A stretch of DNA of 64,000 bases from assembly GCA_002381945.1 (NCBI GenBank), contig DFXY01000004.1, forward strand, positions 89,628-153,627. The letters are read 5' to 3'. The notes under the pieces were generated by a model that saw only the letters and a program-made list of their open reading frames with translations, ran no database searches and was not told where the DNA came from. The position numbers and the translations under genes were made by a program. Positions 16,926-24,842 of this stretch are shown in pieces (within the stretch, counting starts at the first letter, position 1; the number at the start of each line of letters is the position of its first letter). The DNA comes from Bacteriovoracaceae bacterium UBA4096 (GTDB taxonomy: Bacteria > Bdellovibrionota > Bacteriovoracia > Bacteriovoracales > Bacteriovoracaceae).

Positions 16926-17897
16926 ATGGGACTACTAGACAAATTTCAAGTGCTTTTCATTCTACTTTCAGCTGCAGTTGGGCTTGGTCTGGGTCAATTC
17001 ACCTGGTTTTCAAGCAATGGGGACAAACTGATTATACCGTGTCTCATGTTAATGCTGATTATTGTCTATCTGAACATTCCATTAAAAGAAATGAAGCAGG
17101 CATTTCGAAACTTACGCTTTAGTGGATTAAGTCTATGCATCAACTTTATATGGACACCTATTTTTGCATGGTTTCTAGGTTTCATTTTTCTAAAAAATCA
17201 TCCTGATCTTTGGGTTGGTTTTTTAATGCTCCTAGTGACTCCATGTACGGATTGGTATCTAGTCTTTACACAACTTGCCGGTGGAAAGACCTCTTTAGCG
17301 GCAACACTCCTGCCATGGCACCTGATTCTTCAATTACTTCTTCTACCGGTTTACCTAGTTATCTTTGCCGGAAAGATGGTGCCAATTAATTTGAACATCC
17401 TCATTGAGAGTGTCTTTTTAGTATTAATCATCCCTCTGGCCCTTGCGATTTCTATGGAGAAAACATTGTCTAAATTTAAAAGTGAATTCTGGATGAAAGA
17501 GGTTTTTATTCCCCGAATAATGCCTTTTCAGATGATCTTTTTGTGCCTGGCAATTGCAGCAATGTTCTCATCTCAAGGAAAAGCAATTTTTACTAATCCT
17601 CAGGCCACATTACTTCTTTTACCTCCATTAATAATATTTTATATTTGCAATTTATTTTTCAGCTCTAATGTTTGTAGGATCGCCAAGATAGACAGGGGCT
17701 CTTCAATAGGGTTTTGTTTTTCCACTGTTGCCCGCAACTCACCCATGGCCCTTGCTATTGCATTGACTGCTTTTCCAGAACGGCCACTCATTGCGATTGC
17801 CCTGGTGATAGGTCCATTAATTGAGTTGCCTACAATGGCCGTGTTTGTGAATTATTTAAAAAAGAGAAGCGGGCCTCACAATTCTGACGAAAAGTGA
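16926..17897 (+). CDS. BASS/ACR3-superfamily transporter
   Basis: The 323-residue inner-membrane protein has about 10 helices and the bile-acid:sodium-symporter/ACR3 pattern, notably TPCTDWYLVFTQLAGGK (a Cys at the position used by ACR3), and ATVARNSPMA-like FSTVARNSPMALAIALTAFP near the end. It may export arsenite or carry an organic anion. A separate, clearer ACR3 lies at 39.5 kb in an arsenic operon, and this gene has no arsenic neighbours, so the substrate is open. Confidence 0.75.
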   Translation: MGLLDKFQVLFILLSAAVGLGLGQFTWFSSNGDKLIIPCLMLMLIIVYLNIPLKEMKQAFRNLRFSGLSLCINFIWTPIFAWFLGFIFLKNHPDLWVGFLMLLVTPCTDWYLVFTQLAGGKTSLAATLLPWHLILQLLLLPVYLVIFAGKMVPINLNILIESVFLVLIIPLALAISMEKTLSKFKSEFWMKEVFIPRIMPFQMIFLCLAIAAMFSSQGKAIFTNPQATLLLLPPLIIFYICNLFFSSNVCRIAKIDRGSSIGFCFSTVARNSPMALAIALTAFPERPLIAIALVIGPLIELPTMAVFVNYLKKRSGPHNSDEK

Positions 17898-17901
17898 GGC
17901 C
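17872..17901. terminator. Possible terminator hairpin
   Basis: GGCCTCAC and GTGAGGCC form an 8-bp GC-rich stem across the end of the transporter gene, 14-base loop. The T-rich tract follows on the minus strand, so it may mainly end the korAB transcript. Confidence 0.4.
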
Positions 17902-17913
17902 ACTAAAAAAAGA

Positions 17914-18921
17914 TTACTTAACTGACCAAGTCTCGCCTGAGTAAAGAAGCTCTTTAAAGTTTCCATCGCCTTTTTTGGCCTTAACAGCTTTGAGCTGCTC
18001 TTCCATCATGAACTCGTATGTCTCAAGCTCTTTTTGGTAGAGCACTCCCAGTACCATTGGGAAGTGAGGAGGATGACTCGCATCTACCAGCATATGGGCC
18101 AGGGCCTCATTGTGTTTGTCGTGCACTAAAAGATCAGACTCCTGATACTTATCGCCAAGCTCAACCACTTCAAGTTTTAGGCCATTGAGTCGAACGCCCT
18201 TATTTTTTTCCTTACCAAAGATCATGGGTTTTCCATGTTCCACCATCAGTGTGGTGTCGGCACGGGTTGCGCGATTGGCGTAGTGATCATGGGCCTTATC
18301 GTTGAAGATAACACAGTTCTGATAAACCTCGATGAAGGAAGTGCCTCGATGTAAATCAGCGGCCGTCATCACTTCAGTCATGCCTTTCGGGTCACTATCC
18401 AGCGCTTTGGCGAGGAAAGTGCAACCAGATCCCAGTGCTAAAATTCCAGGTCGGAAAGTCCGGTCCAGAGAGCCGTATGGTGAAGACTTAGTGACCTTCC
18501 CCTGCTCGGAGGTTGGCGAATACTGACCCTTTGTGAGTCCATAGATCTGGTTATTAAAGAGAAGCACATTCATATTAATGTTTCTTCTCATGGCGTGAAT
18601 GAAGTGGTTACCGCCAATCGAGAGCCCATCTCCATCACCTGTAATGACCCATACCGAGAGATTCGGGTTTGAGAGTTTCACACCGCTGGCAATTGATGGT
18701 GCCCGGCCGTGAATGGTGTGGAAACCATAGGTATCCATGTAATAAGGCAAGCGGGAAGAACATCCGATTCCTGAAACACAGACAATGTCTTCTTTCTTTT
18801 TGCCGGTATTCACTATCGCCTGCTGAAGGCTTGCTAAGATGACATAGTCACCGCAACCGGGACACCATTTTACTTCCTGATCGCTGCATAAATCTTTTCT
18901 GGTATAACATGCTTCTGACAT
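17914..18921 (-). CDS. korB: 2-oxoacid:ferredoxin oxidoreductase, beta subunit
   Basis: This 335-residue thiamine-diphosphate subunit works with the alpha/gamma subunit encoded just upstream to convert a 2-oxoacid (probably 2-oxoglutarate) and CoA to acyl-CoA, reducing ferredoxin. Visible are WCPGCGDYVIL with Fe-S cysteines at the N-terminus, a ThDP motif GDGDGLSIGGNHFIHAMRRN and NNQIYGLTKGQYSPTS. It starts three bases after korA. The absence of lipoyl-type 2-oxoglutarate dehydrogenase genes nearby does not exclude one elsewhere. Confidence 0.92.
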   Translation of the reverse strand: MSEACYTRKDLCSDQEVKWCPGCGDYVILASLQQAIVNTGKKKEDIVCVSGIGCSSRLPYYMDTYGFHTIHGRAPSIASGVKLSNPNLSVWVITGDGDGLSIGGNHFIHAMRRNINMNVLLFNNQIYGLTKGQYSPTSEQGKVTKSSPYGSLDRTFRPGILALGSGCTFLAKALDSDPKGMTEVMTAADLHRGTSFIEVYQNCVIFNDKAHDHYANRATRADTTLMVEHGKPMIFGKEKNKGVRLNGLKLEVVELGDKYQESDLLVHDKHNEALAHMLVDASHPPHFPMVLGVLYQKELETYEFMMEEQLKAVKAKKGDGNFKELLYSGETWSVK

Positions 18922-18924
18922 AAT

Positions 18925-20772
18925 TTATTCCTTGATGAGTTCCTGATTAAATACTTCCACGAGTTCGCTGATTTTAAACGGCAGACCCTGGACCTTGTTA
19001 TATCCTTTGGCATTAACGCCAAACTTCGCATTGATTACAGTCTTGAGCTGTCCTAAGTTAAGCTCAGGAATGATGATCTTGTTAAAGTTTTTAAGAATAG
19101 TTTCTACGTTCTTCGGCATTGGATTGAGGTACTTAAGGTGCATGTGAGAGATCTTCTTGCCTTCGGCCTGAAGCTTTTTCACTGCCATATGACAAGATCC
19201 GTAAGTTCCTCCCCATGAGACCACCAGTAGATCGCCCGAGTCTGCTCCCTCAATCGTCTGGAGCGGAATATTTTCAGCTACCAGATCAACTTTCTTCTGA
19301 CGTAAGTGACACATGAGTTCGTGGTTTCGAGGATCCGTGCTCACACAGCCAGTCTTGATATCTTTTTCAAGACCACCCATACGGAATTCTAATCCTGGCA
19401 TTCCTGGTACTACCCAAGGGCGCGCCAGAGTTTTTTCATCGCGGTTCATGTAATGGAAAGTTGCCTTGTCGATTTTCTCTAAATCAACCATTCGGTGCTG
19501 AATCGGACCGAACTGAGTGTTCACATCAGGGATCTTCCACGGCTCGGCACCGTTAGCAATGTAGCCGTCAGTTAAAAGGATTACCGGGATCATGTGCTGA
19601 AGTGCAATTCTGGCCGCTTCATAGGCAGAAGCAAAACAATCATTCGGTCGAGAAGCCGCGATGACAACCAAGGGAGCTTCACCGTTTCTGCCCCAAATTG
19701 CCTGGAAGAGATCGGACTGCTCAGTCTTAGTCGGAAGCCCCGTAGAAGGTCCTCCTCGCTGCACATTCACGATCACAAGTGGAAGTTCATAACTGATCGC
19801 TAGCCCAATGGCCTCAGTCTTAAGTGCCATACCAGGACCTGAAGAAGTGGTCACGGCGAGAGATCCGGCACAAGCAGCACCAATGGCCGAACAGATACCA
19901 GCAATCTCATCTTCCGCTTGAAACGTTTTCACGCCGAACTCTTTATGCTTAGCGAGTTCGTGGAGAATATCTGTCGCTGGTGTAATAGGATAACTTCCCA
20001 GGAAGAGAGGTAGCTTTGCCATTTCAGCGGCACGAATAAGGCCCCAGGCAGTAGCGGTGTTACCATCAATCTGGCGGTAGTCCCCAGTAGGAATCTTTGC
20101 CTCAGGCACAGTGTAGGTTGAAATGACGGTTTCAGTATTTTCGGCGAAACATTCACCTGCTTTAAGGGCCGCAATATTGGCCTTGATGATATCAGGCTTA
20201 TTCTTAAACTTGTGCTCGATCCACTTGATGGTCGTATCATTTGAGCGACTATAAAAATAATAAGTCATACCCAGAGCGTAGAAATTTTTGCAACGATCCT
20301 TGGTCTTGGAATCAACGGCGACTTCTTTCAAGGCCTCAATTGTCTGACTCGTAATCGGCGCTTGAATCACACGATAGTTCTGAAGGCTTCCGTCCTCAAG
20401 AGGACTAACTGCATATTTTGCCTTCTCGAGATTTTTCTCAGTGAAGGCATCAATATTTACCACAATGTATCCAGAAGGTTTCACAGCGTGAAGATTTGCC
20501 TTGAGGGCAGCTGGATTCATCGCCACCAGCATATCAACTTCATCACCGGGAGTGAAAATTTCCGTGGCACCAATATGCACCTGAAAACCAGAGACACCGG
20601 CAATCGTTCCGGAAGGAGCTCGAATCTCTGAAGGATAATCAGGGAACGTAGCAATATCATTTCCCATCACTGCGGAAGTATTAGAAAACTGTGTACCGGT
20701 CAATTGCATCCCGTCACCGGAATCCCCGGCAAAACGAATGACTACACTATCAATAGAATTTGAGCTGGTCAT
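18925..20772 (-). CDS. korA: 2-oxoacid:ferredoxin oxidoreductase, fused gamma-alpha subunit
   Basis: The 615-residue protein joins an N-terminal gamma domain (VIRFAGDSGDGMQLTGTQFS, about residues 9-190) to the alpha pyrimidine-binding domain (GNTATAWGLIRAAEM, then GSYPITPATDILHELA). This fused order is typical of 2-oxoglutarate-type KorA. The ATG follows AAGGAGG. It is divergent from a single-cluster ferredoxin, the probable electron acceptor, with a Crp/Fnr-like box between them. Confidence 0.92.
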   Translation of the reverse strand: MTSSNSIDSVVIRFAGDSGDGMQLTGTQFSNTSAVMGNDIATFPDYPSEIRAPSGTIAGVSGFQVHIGATEIFTPGDEVDMLVAMNPAALKANLHAVKPSGYIVVNIDAFTEKNLEKAKYAVSPLEDGSLQNYRVIQAPITSQTIEALKEVAVDSKTKDRCKNFYALGMTYYFYSRSNDTTIKWIEHKFKNKPDIIKANIAALKAGECFAENTETVISTYTVPEAKIPTGDYRQIDGNTATAWGLIRAAEMAKLPLFLGSYPITPATDILHELAKHKEFGVKTFQAEDEIAGICSAIGAACAGSLAVTTSSGPGMALKTEAIGLAISYELPLVIVNVQRGGPSTGLPTKTEQSDLFQAIWGRNGEAPLVVIAASRPNDCFASAYEAARIALQHMIPVILLTDGYIANGAEPWKIPDVNTQFGPIQHRMVDLEKIDKATFHYMNRDEKTLARPWVVPGMPGLEFRMGGLEKDIKTGCVSTDPRNHELMCHLRQKKVDLVAENIPLQTIEGADSGDLLVVSWGGTYGSCHMAVKKLQAEGKKISHMHLKYLNPMPKNVETILKNFNKIIIPELNLGQLKTVINAKFGVNAKGYNKVQGLPFKISELVEVFNQELIKE

Positions 20773-20828
20773 GCGACCTCCTTAAAAAGATATGCGTGGA
20801 TTATCTGATAAGAATAACGGCGAGACAC

Positions 20829-20840
20829 TGATCTAGGTCA
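20829..20840. promoter_or_regulatory. Crp/Fnr-like half-palindrome in the korA-ferredoxin divergent region
   Basis: TGATCTAGGTCA differs by one base from the perfect palindrome TGATCTAGATCA found upstream of the TonB-receptor operon at 44116. The TGAT-N4-ATCA form is typical of Fnr/Dnr-type redox regulators. Location between two redox genes supports it. Confidence 0.45.
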
Positions 20841-20903
20841 TGTTCAGATCTGAGATTTCGAATAAAATACAATTATTAAAAAACTGCATTCTTGAGGTAG
20901 CAC

Positions 20904-21146
20904 GTGTCTAATTTAAAACACCCTAAAACAGTTCCCGGTGCCTGGTACACAACTCATCCCGATGATCCTAATGGCGAAGGTTGTATTGCCTGCGCCATCT
21001 GTTACACAGACGCTCCTCAGCTATTTAAAGACGACGAAGATGGTAATGCTTACCTTTATCGTCAACCTGAAAATGCCGAGGAAATTCGTCAATGTGAAGA
21101 CATGGCCGACTCCTGCTCAGTAGGTTCTATTAAAAAAGAGAGTTAA
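20904..21146 (+). CDS. [4Fe-4S] ferredoxin
   Basis: The 80-residue protein starts at a GTG after GAGGT. Cys27, Cys30 and Cys33 (CIACAIC) plus Cys71 (DSCSV) fit a single [4Fe-4S] cluster ferredoxin of the Fer4 13/15 type; Cys64 is extra. It is divergent from korAB and most likely carries electrons from the oxoacid oxidoreductase. The next gene follows after four bases. Confidence 0.88.
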   Translation: MSNLKHPKTVPGAWYTTHPDDPNGEGCIACAICYTDAPQLFKDDEDGNAYLYRQPENAEEIRQCEDMADSCSVGSIKKES

Positions 21147-21150
21147 TCCT

Positions 21151-21621
21151 ATGAAGTCCGTGGAACAACTGACGAACTTAGAAAACACTCTGGCCACTTT
21201 AACTATCGAACATAAGAAGATTCTCTCAGAACTGAGTGTTCTCGAAGAGCTGATTCAAGATGAATCCAATTATCAGGCGACAGTGGTGCCGGCCTTCAAG
21301 AACTTAAAGAATTTTTTATTGCCTGATCATCATAAAAGAGAAGACTCCATCCTCTATGAATGGATGCTCAATCAAAACACAACGGTTGATCATGACATTA
21401 TCGACCGCATACGCGATGAGCACCACAAACTGGAAGTACTGATGGAAAACATCAACCAACAGGTGGGAAAAATTTCTCAAGCATCTGCTGCCAAAGATAT
21501 CAGGATGCTGGGACATGATCTTATAGATTTCATTGAGCTCTATCGGGAACATGTGGAACTTGAAGAGAAATTTATTTTTATGATCGCAAAAGGGCTGCTT
21601 TCAGTCAGAAGAAGAGCTTAA
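21151..21621 (+). CDS. Hemerythrin HHE-like protein
   Basis: The 156-residue, all-helical protein has His/Glu pairs expected of a hemerythrin-type di-iron site: DHHKRE (about residues 54-59), DEHHKLE (about 89-95) and YREHVELEEKF near the end. Such proteins sense or scavenge O2, NO or iron. It lies four bases after the ferredoxin gene, so it may protect or sense the oxygen-sensitive oxidoreductase system. Its end overlaps the convergent gene by four bases. Confidence 0.8.
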   Translation: MKSVEQLTNLENTLATLTIEHKKILSELSVLEELIQDESNYQATVVPAFKNLKNFLLPDHHKREDSILYEWMLNQNTTVDHDIIDRIRDEHHKLEVLMENINQQVGKISQASAAKDIRMLGHDLIDFIELYREHVELEEKFIFMIAKGLLSVRRRA

Positions 21622-21848
21622 TATTTAAATACGAAAATCTTTGTCTGTTTATCCGTATGATAAGTGAGAAAAACAAAGTGCTCGCTTATCAGATCCGGAT
21701 GAGTCACTTTTCCAGTCTTGACTGCCTCAATAATCGCCGCCGCTTCGCTTTCGGTCGAACAATAAATCAAATACTTCCTGTCTTTTTCAACCGGAACCGG
21801 AAAGAGATAAATCCTCCCCTCAATTTTCCCCTGCCTTAGTTCGCGCAT
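21618..21848 (-). CDS. Small protein coupled to M14 peptidase, unknown
   Basis: The 76-residue soluble protein (GRIYLFPVPVEKDRKYLIY, then STESEAAAIIEAVKTGK) looks like a small alpha/beta domain without known motifs. Its ATG lies 13 bases inside the end of the upstream peptidase gene, which suggests coupled translation. Confidence 0.6.
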   Translation of the reverse strand: MRELRQGKIEGRIYLFPVPVEKDRKYLIYCSTESEAAAIIEAVKTGKVTHPDLISEHFVFLTYHTDKQTKIFVFKY

Positions 21849-22726
21849 TTAAGGTAATCCAATCCACCCTTAATCGCCGCGACCTGGGCCTCGATACAAA
21901 TGGCATCAGTCACCTTGGGACTATCGGGATAGACTTCTGTCGTAGTGGTGTATTTAGCATTTGAAAACCCAGCACACAGTGAGAGTTTTTTCAGGGGATA
22001 ATTAATAACTCCCTCTTGCTCCAGAGGCACACCGATGATTCTACCCTCTTGATCAGGAGGCGCGATGTGAGTGACCTTTTTTACAGAATCGATAATCGCC
22101 TTTTGAAATTCAGGACAAGGATTCTCAGAATCCCCTACTCCATAAAAGCCATCAGGGATTTCAGTTAACTCTTCATCTTTCCCGTCTCTTTGATTCTTAG
22201 CTAAGCGAAAAACCGTGTTGTCCGTGTCGGTCGTCTCATGCAGATCGAAGTGCGCATAGATATCATTTACATACGGTTCTAGTGCCTTCAAAAACAAGGC
22301 ACACTCTTCAGCAGGACTATTGGAAACAAAGGAGCGGTTCGGATCAATTGCCTTAGGGTTCCAACGATTAATCGTTTCATAGCCCCATGGACTGATACAA
22401 GGAGCACAGATTAAGTTAAAGCTATCAGCATATTTCCGGGCCTCATTTTCCATAAAGGCCAGTGCCCCATGCACACCGCTGGTTTCATAACCATGAACCC
22501 CACCAGTGATGAGGATGGTTTTCTTGGCCTTATCAAAGTGACGGGACTGGATGAGAAAGACTGGATAGAGTTCAGGGTTATAAGAGAGAGAGCCGTATTG
22601 GACGACATCAAATGAAGCTTTGAGCTTTTCAATTTTTGGAAGGACTTCCGTTTTATAGGAACGTTTGATGGTTTGCAGTTTAAACCAGTTATCTTTTTCT
22701 AATTGTCCCCATGGAGAATTTGTCAT
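21836..22726 (-). CDS. M14-family zinc carboxypeptidase
   Basis: The 296-residue protein has the M14 core: GGVHGYETSG gives His78 and Glu81, DPNRSF gives a substrate-binding Arg131, and HFDLHETTDTDN gives the third ligand His163. No signal peptide is present. It resembles cytoplasmic M14 members of the succinylglutamate-desuccinylase side of the clan. Start supported by AGGACAAC before the ATG. Confidence 0.85.
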   Translation of the reverse strand: MTNSPWGQLEKDNWFKLQTIKRSYKTEVLPKIEKLKASFDVVQYGSLSYNPELYPVFLIQSRHFDKAKKTILITGGVHGYETSGVHGALAFMENEARKYADSFNLICAPCISPWGYETINRWNPKAIDPNRSFVSNSPAEECALFLKALEPYVNDIYAHFDLHETTDTDNTVFRLAKNQRDGKDEELTEIPDGFYGVGDSENPCPEFQKAIIDSVKKVTHIAPPDQEGRIIGVPLEQEGVINYPLKKLSLCAGFSNAKYTTTTEVYPDSPKVTDAICIEAQVAAIKGGLDYLKCAN

Positions 22727-22805
22727 GTTGTCCTGCCTGAATGATGAAATTCATCTCATTAGATCAAATCCTTGCAAGAAAGACAAACTCGGGTCAGAAG
22801 ATAGA

Positions 22806-23135
22806 TCATGTCATTATCTTTAAAGTGATCCCGTACGCAAAGCACATCACAACGGTACTGACACTCAAAGACAGTGCAAAGCTCCACCCCTTGTCTAAAA
22901 GAATGGGAAGGACAATAAATAAGACGAGGGAGGGTATCACTAAAAACAGGATGTCCCAGGACATTGCACTGATTTCTTTATTGGTCCTACCTTCATATTT
23001 CATGAAGAGAAAAACCAAAAGAGAAGTTAGTGGTAAGGACTTCAGCAGAGCTCCACCGATAGGCGACTTCTCGGATAGCTTAGTGACCGTTGCAATGATG
23101 ATCGCTGAAATTAGAATTTTAACCGTGAAATACAT
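22806..23135 (-). CDS. DUF3147-like membrane protein, end of efflux operon
   Basis: The 109-residue protein has four hydrophobic helices and a KLSEKSPIGGALLKSLPLTSLL segment typical of DUF3147 proteins. It starts three bases after the TolC-type gene and is the last member of the RND operon. Its role is unknown. A longer plus-strand frame covers the same DNA but has none of these properties. Confidence 0.75.
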   Translation of the reverse strand: MYFTVKILISAIIIATVTKLSEKSPIGGALLKSLPLTSLLVFLFMKYEGRTNKEISAMSWDILFLVIPSLVLFIVLPILLDKGWSFALSLSVSTVVMCFAYGITLKIMT

Positions 23136-23138
23136 TTT

Positions 23139-24374
23139 CTATTCTCCAATGATTGATAATAAATCAGCTTTTATCACTTGATACTCTTTCTTTTTTTCTA
23201 AATATTGTTTCTCATATCTATAATATCTCTGCATCGCTGTGAGAGCATCCAGAGAATTTTTAATTCCTCTGTCGTACTCTTTAAGAGTGAGGTCAAGGTA
23301 GTCCTTGCTCTTTTTAATTCGATCCAGCACATAGTGCATCACTTCATGAGTATGCTTAAGATCTTCCTTGAGCATCAAAAACCTGGCCTCAGTTTGCTTT
23401 TCAGTGTGCCTTGCCATCATCCGTTTAGACTCTGCTTGATAATGGGCAGCTGATGATTCAGTACTCCCTTTCCGTCCATCAAATAGTTCCATGGTCAAAC
23501 GAAGGCCAACCACTCTGTCATCGCGTTCTCTCATGGCAAGATAGTCCCTGTCTCTTAAGGTATAGAGATAATAACCCCCATATAGATCTAAACTAGGTGT
23601 CCACCAACGTTGTTTCATTTCTTGCTGGTTTGAAAGGCTTGCAAATTCAGCATGTAAAGTTGCAACTTCAGGATGTTTATTGAATGAATATCCCCTGCTG
23701 ATCAGCTCATCATCATGCTGGTGTTCCAGGATCATGGAAAAGTTTATCTCTTCATCCTGACTTATTCCGAGGAGAGGTTTAATTCCAATCTTTAAGATTT
23801 TGTTTTCATGTTCAAGGCTCTCAATTGATTCAATCAGTTCGGACTCATTGATGGTAAATTCAAGTGTATCGGTTCGAGTCGTGACTCCACTTTTTGCCCG
23901 CTGAAGGGCCTGGGCATTGATGCGTTTGTTTACTGCCAGTTCTTTTTTCAGGATAGAGACCAGTTCCATGTTAAACATAATCTGGTACTGGAGTTTTCGA
24001 ATTTTATTAATTTCCTCTCGTATAGAAAGGTCTCGCTTATATTCGGAAATCTGAGTGTAAATATTCTTGATCCTGGACTCAATTTTATCCCTTCCTCCAC
24101 GGAAAAGATTAAAACGCGCCTCAAGCATCCCATGAGGCTGAGATCTTGTTTTATAAGATCCTGTCTGAAAATTTTCCTGGCCCAATTCCAGGGATAATGT
24201 TGGATAAAAAGAGCGACCAAGATACCCCTTATTTACCTTTTCTGATTCTATTGTCTTCCCCTGGCTTTGAACCGCCAGGTTATTTTTTATGACTTGGTTA
24301 AAGAGGAGATTGTCATTTGTTTGAGCTCCAACTTGAGCAGTCAGCAATAGGAATAAAATAGTAGTAAAGTACAT
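23139..24374 (-). CDS. TolC-family outer-membrane efflux protein
   Basis: The protein of about 411 residues has a signal peptide (MYFTTILFLLLTAQVGAQ) and long amphipathic helical repeats typical of outer-membrane efflux channels, with a C-terminal stretch (SLDALTAMQRYYRYEKQYLEKKKEY) like the CusC/CzcC group. I chose the ATG at 24374, preceded by AGGATGA, over one three codons upstream. It provides the outer-membrane exit for the RND pump encoded upstream in the same operon. Confidence 0.85.
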   Translation of the reverse strand: MYFTTILFLLLTAQVGAQTNDNLLFNQVIKNNLAVQSQGKTIESEKVNKGYLGRSFYPTLSLELGQENFQTGSYKTRSQPHGMLEARFNLFRGGRDKIESRIKNIYTQISEYKRDLSIREEINKIRKLQYQIMFNMELVSILKKELAVNKRINAQALQRAKSGVTTRTDTLEFTINESELIESIESLEHENKILKIGIKPLLGISQDEEINFSMILEHQHDDELISRGYSFNKHPEVATLHAEFASLSNQQEMKQRWWTPSLDLYGGYYLYTLRDRDYLAMRERDDRVVGLRLTMELFDGRKGSTESSAAHYQAESKRMMARHTEKQTEARFLMLKEDLKHTHEVMHYVLDRIKKSKDYLDLTLKEYDRGIKNSLDALTAMQRYYRYEKQYLEKKKEYQVIKADLLSIIGE

Positions 24375-24398
24375 AAGGGTCATCCTGGTCGAAATTAA

Positions 24399-24842
24399 TT
24401 AATCTAAATTGTCAAAAGCAGCTAGCAACTCTTTATTACCTTCCATCACCTTTACATCGATATTGTAGGGTTTTCTTGATGGCTTGGGAGATTTACTTTC
24501 AAAGTGATCCTCCACAAACTTTAATTCGAAGTTCTGAGTGGTAACTTTTCCTTTCTTCGTGGTAATCAAAATCGCTTTTGCCGTTGGTGCAAAAGTTCCC
24601 GGTTTTAACGGATTCATCGCCTTGTCATAGTAATAAACTCTCACTGTACCATCCGCTGAGCGCACAAGTTCTGCTTTATGGTGTAGTTCGGCCTTAGTTC
24701 CCAGGGAGGCTTCCTTAGCAAGAACAACTGAAGTCACAACTCCACCCTGCTTGGGCGCGTCTGTAAGTTTGGGGCCATGGCCTTCATCGTGAGCAAAAGC
24801 GTTCAGGGCCAATGCGAGAGTAAGCACAAGGATCTTTTTCAT
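24399..24842 (-). CDS. Periplasmic protein of RND operon
   Basis: The 147-residue protein has a signal peptide (to AFA) followed at once by HDEGHGP, a likely metal-binding stretch, then a beta-rich domain. It overlaps the end of the RND pump gene by four bases (ATGA). It is too short for a full membrane-fusion protein and shows no coiled-coil hairpin, but it could be a metal chaperone or a reduced adaptor. No other adaptor gene is present in the operon. Confidence 0.7.
   Translation of the reverse strand: MKKILVLTLALALNAFAHDEGHGPKLTDAPKQGGVVTSVVLAKEASLGTKAELHHKAELVRSADGTVRVYYYDKAMNPLKPGTFAPTAKAILITTKKGKVTTQNFELKFVEDHFESKSPKPSRKPYNIDVKVMEGNKELLAAFDNLD

Noticed and set aside
16925..17897. Second arsenic operon around the BASS/ACR3-type gene
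   Set aside because: No arsenate reductase, regulator or other arsenic gene adjoins it; neighbours are a protease and korAB.
22741..23181. 146-codon plus-strand frame
   Set aside because: It overlaps a minus-strand gene with clear membrane helices, correct operon position and a three-base spacing to its neighbour; the plus frame is Lys/Arg-rich and has no features of a protein.
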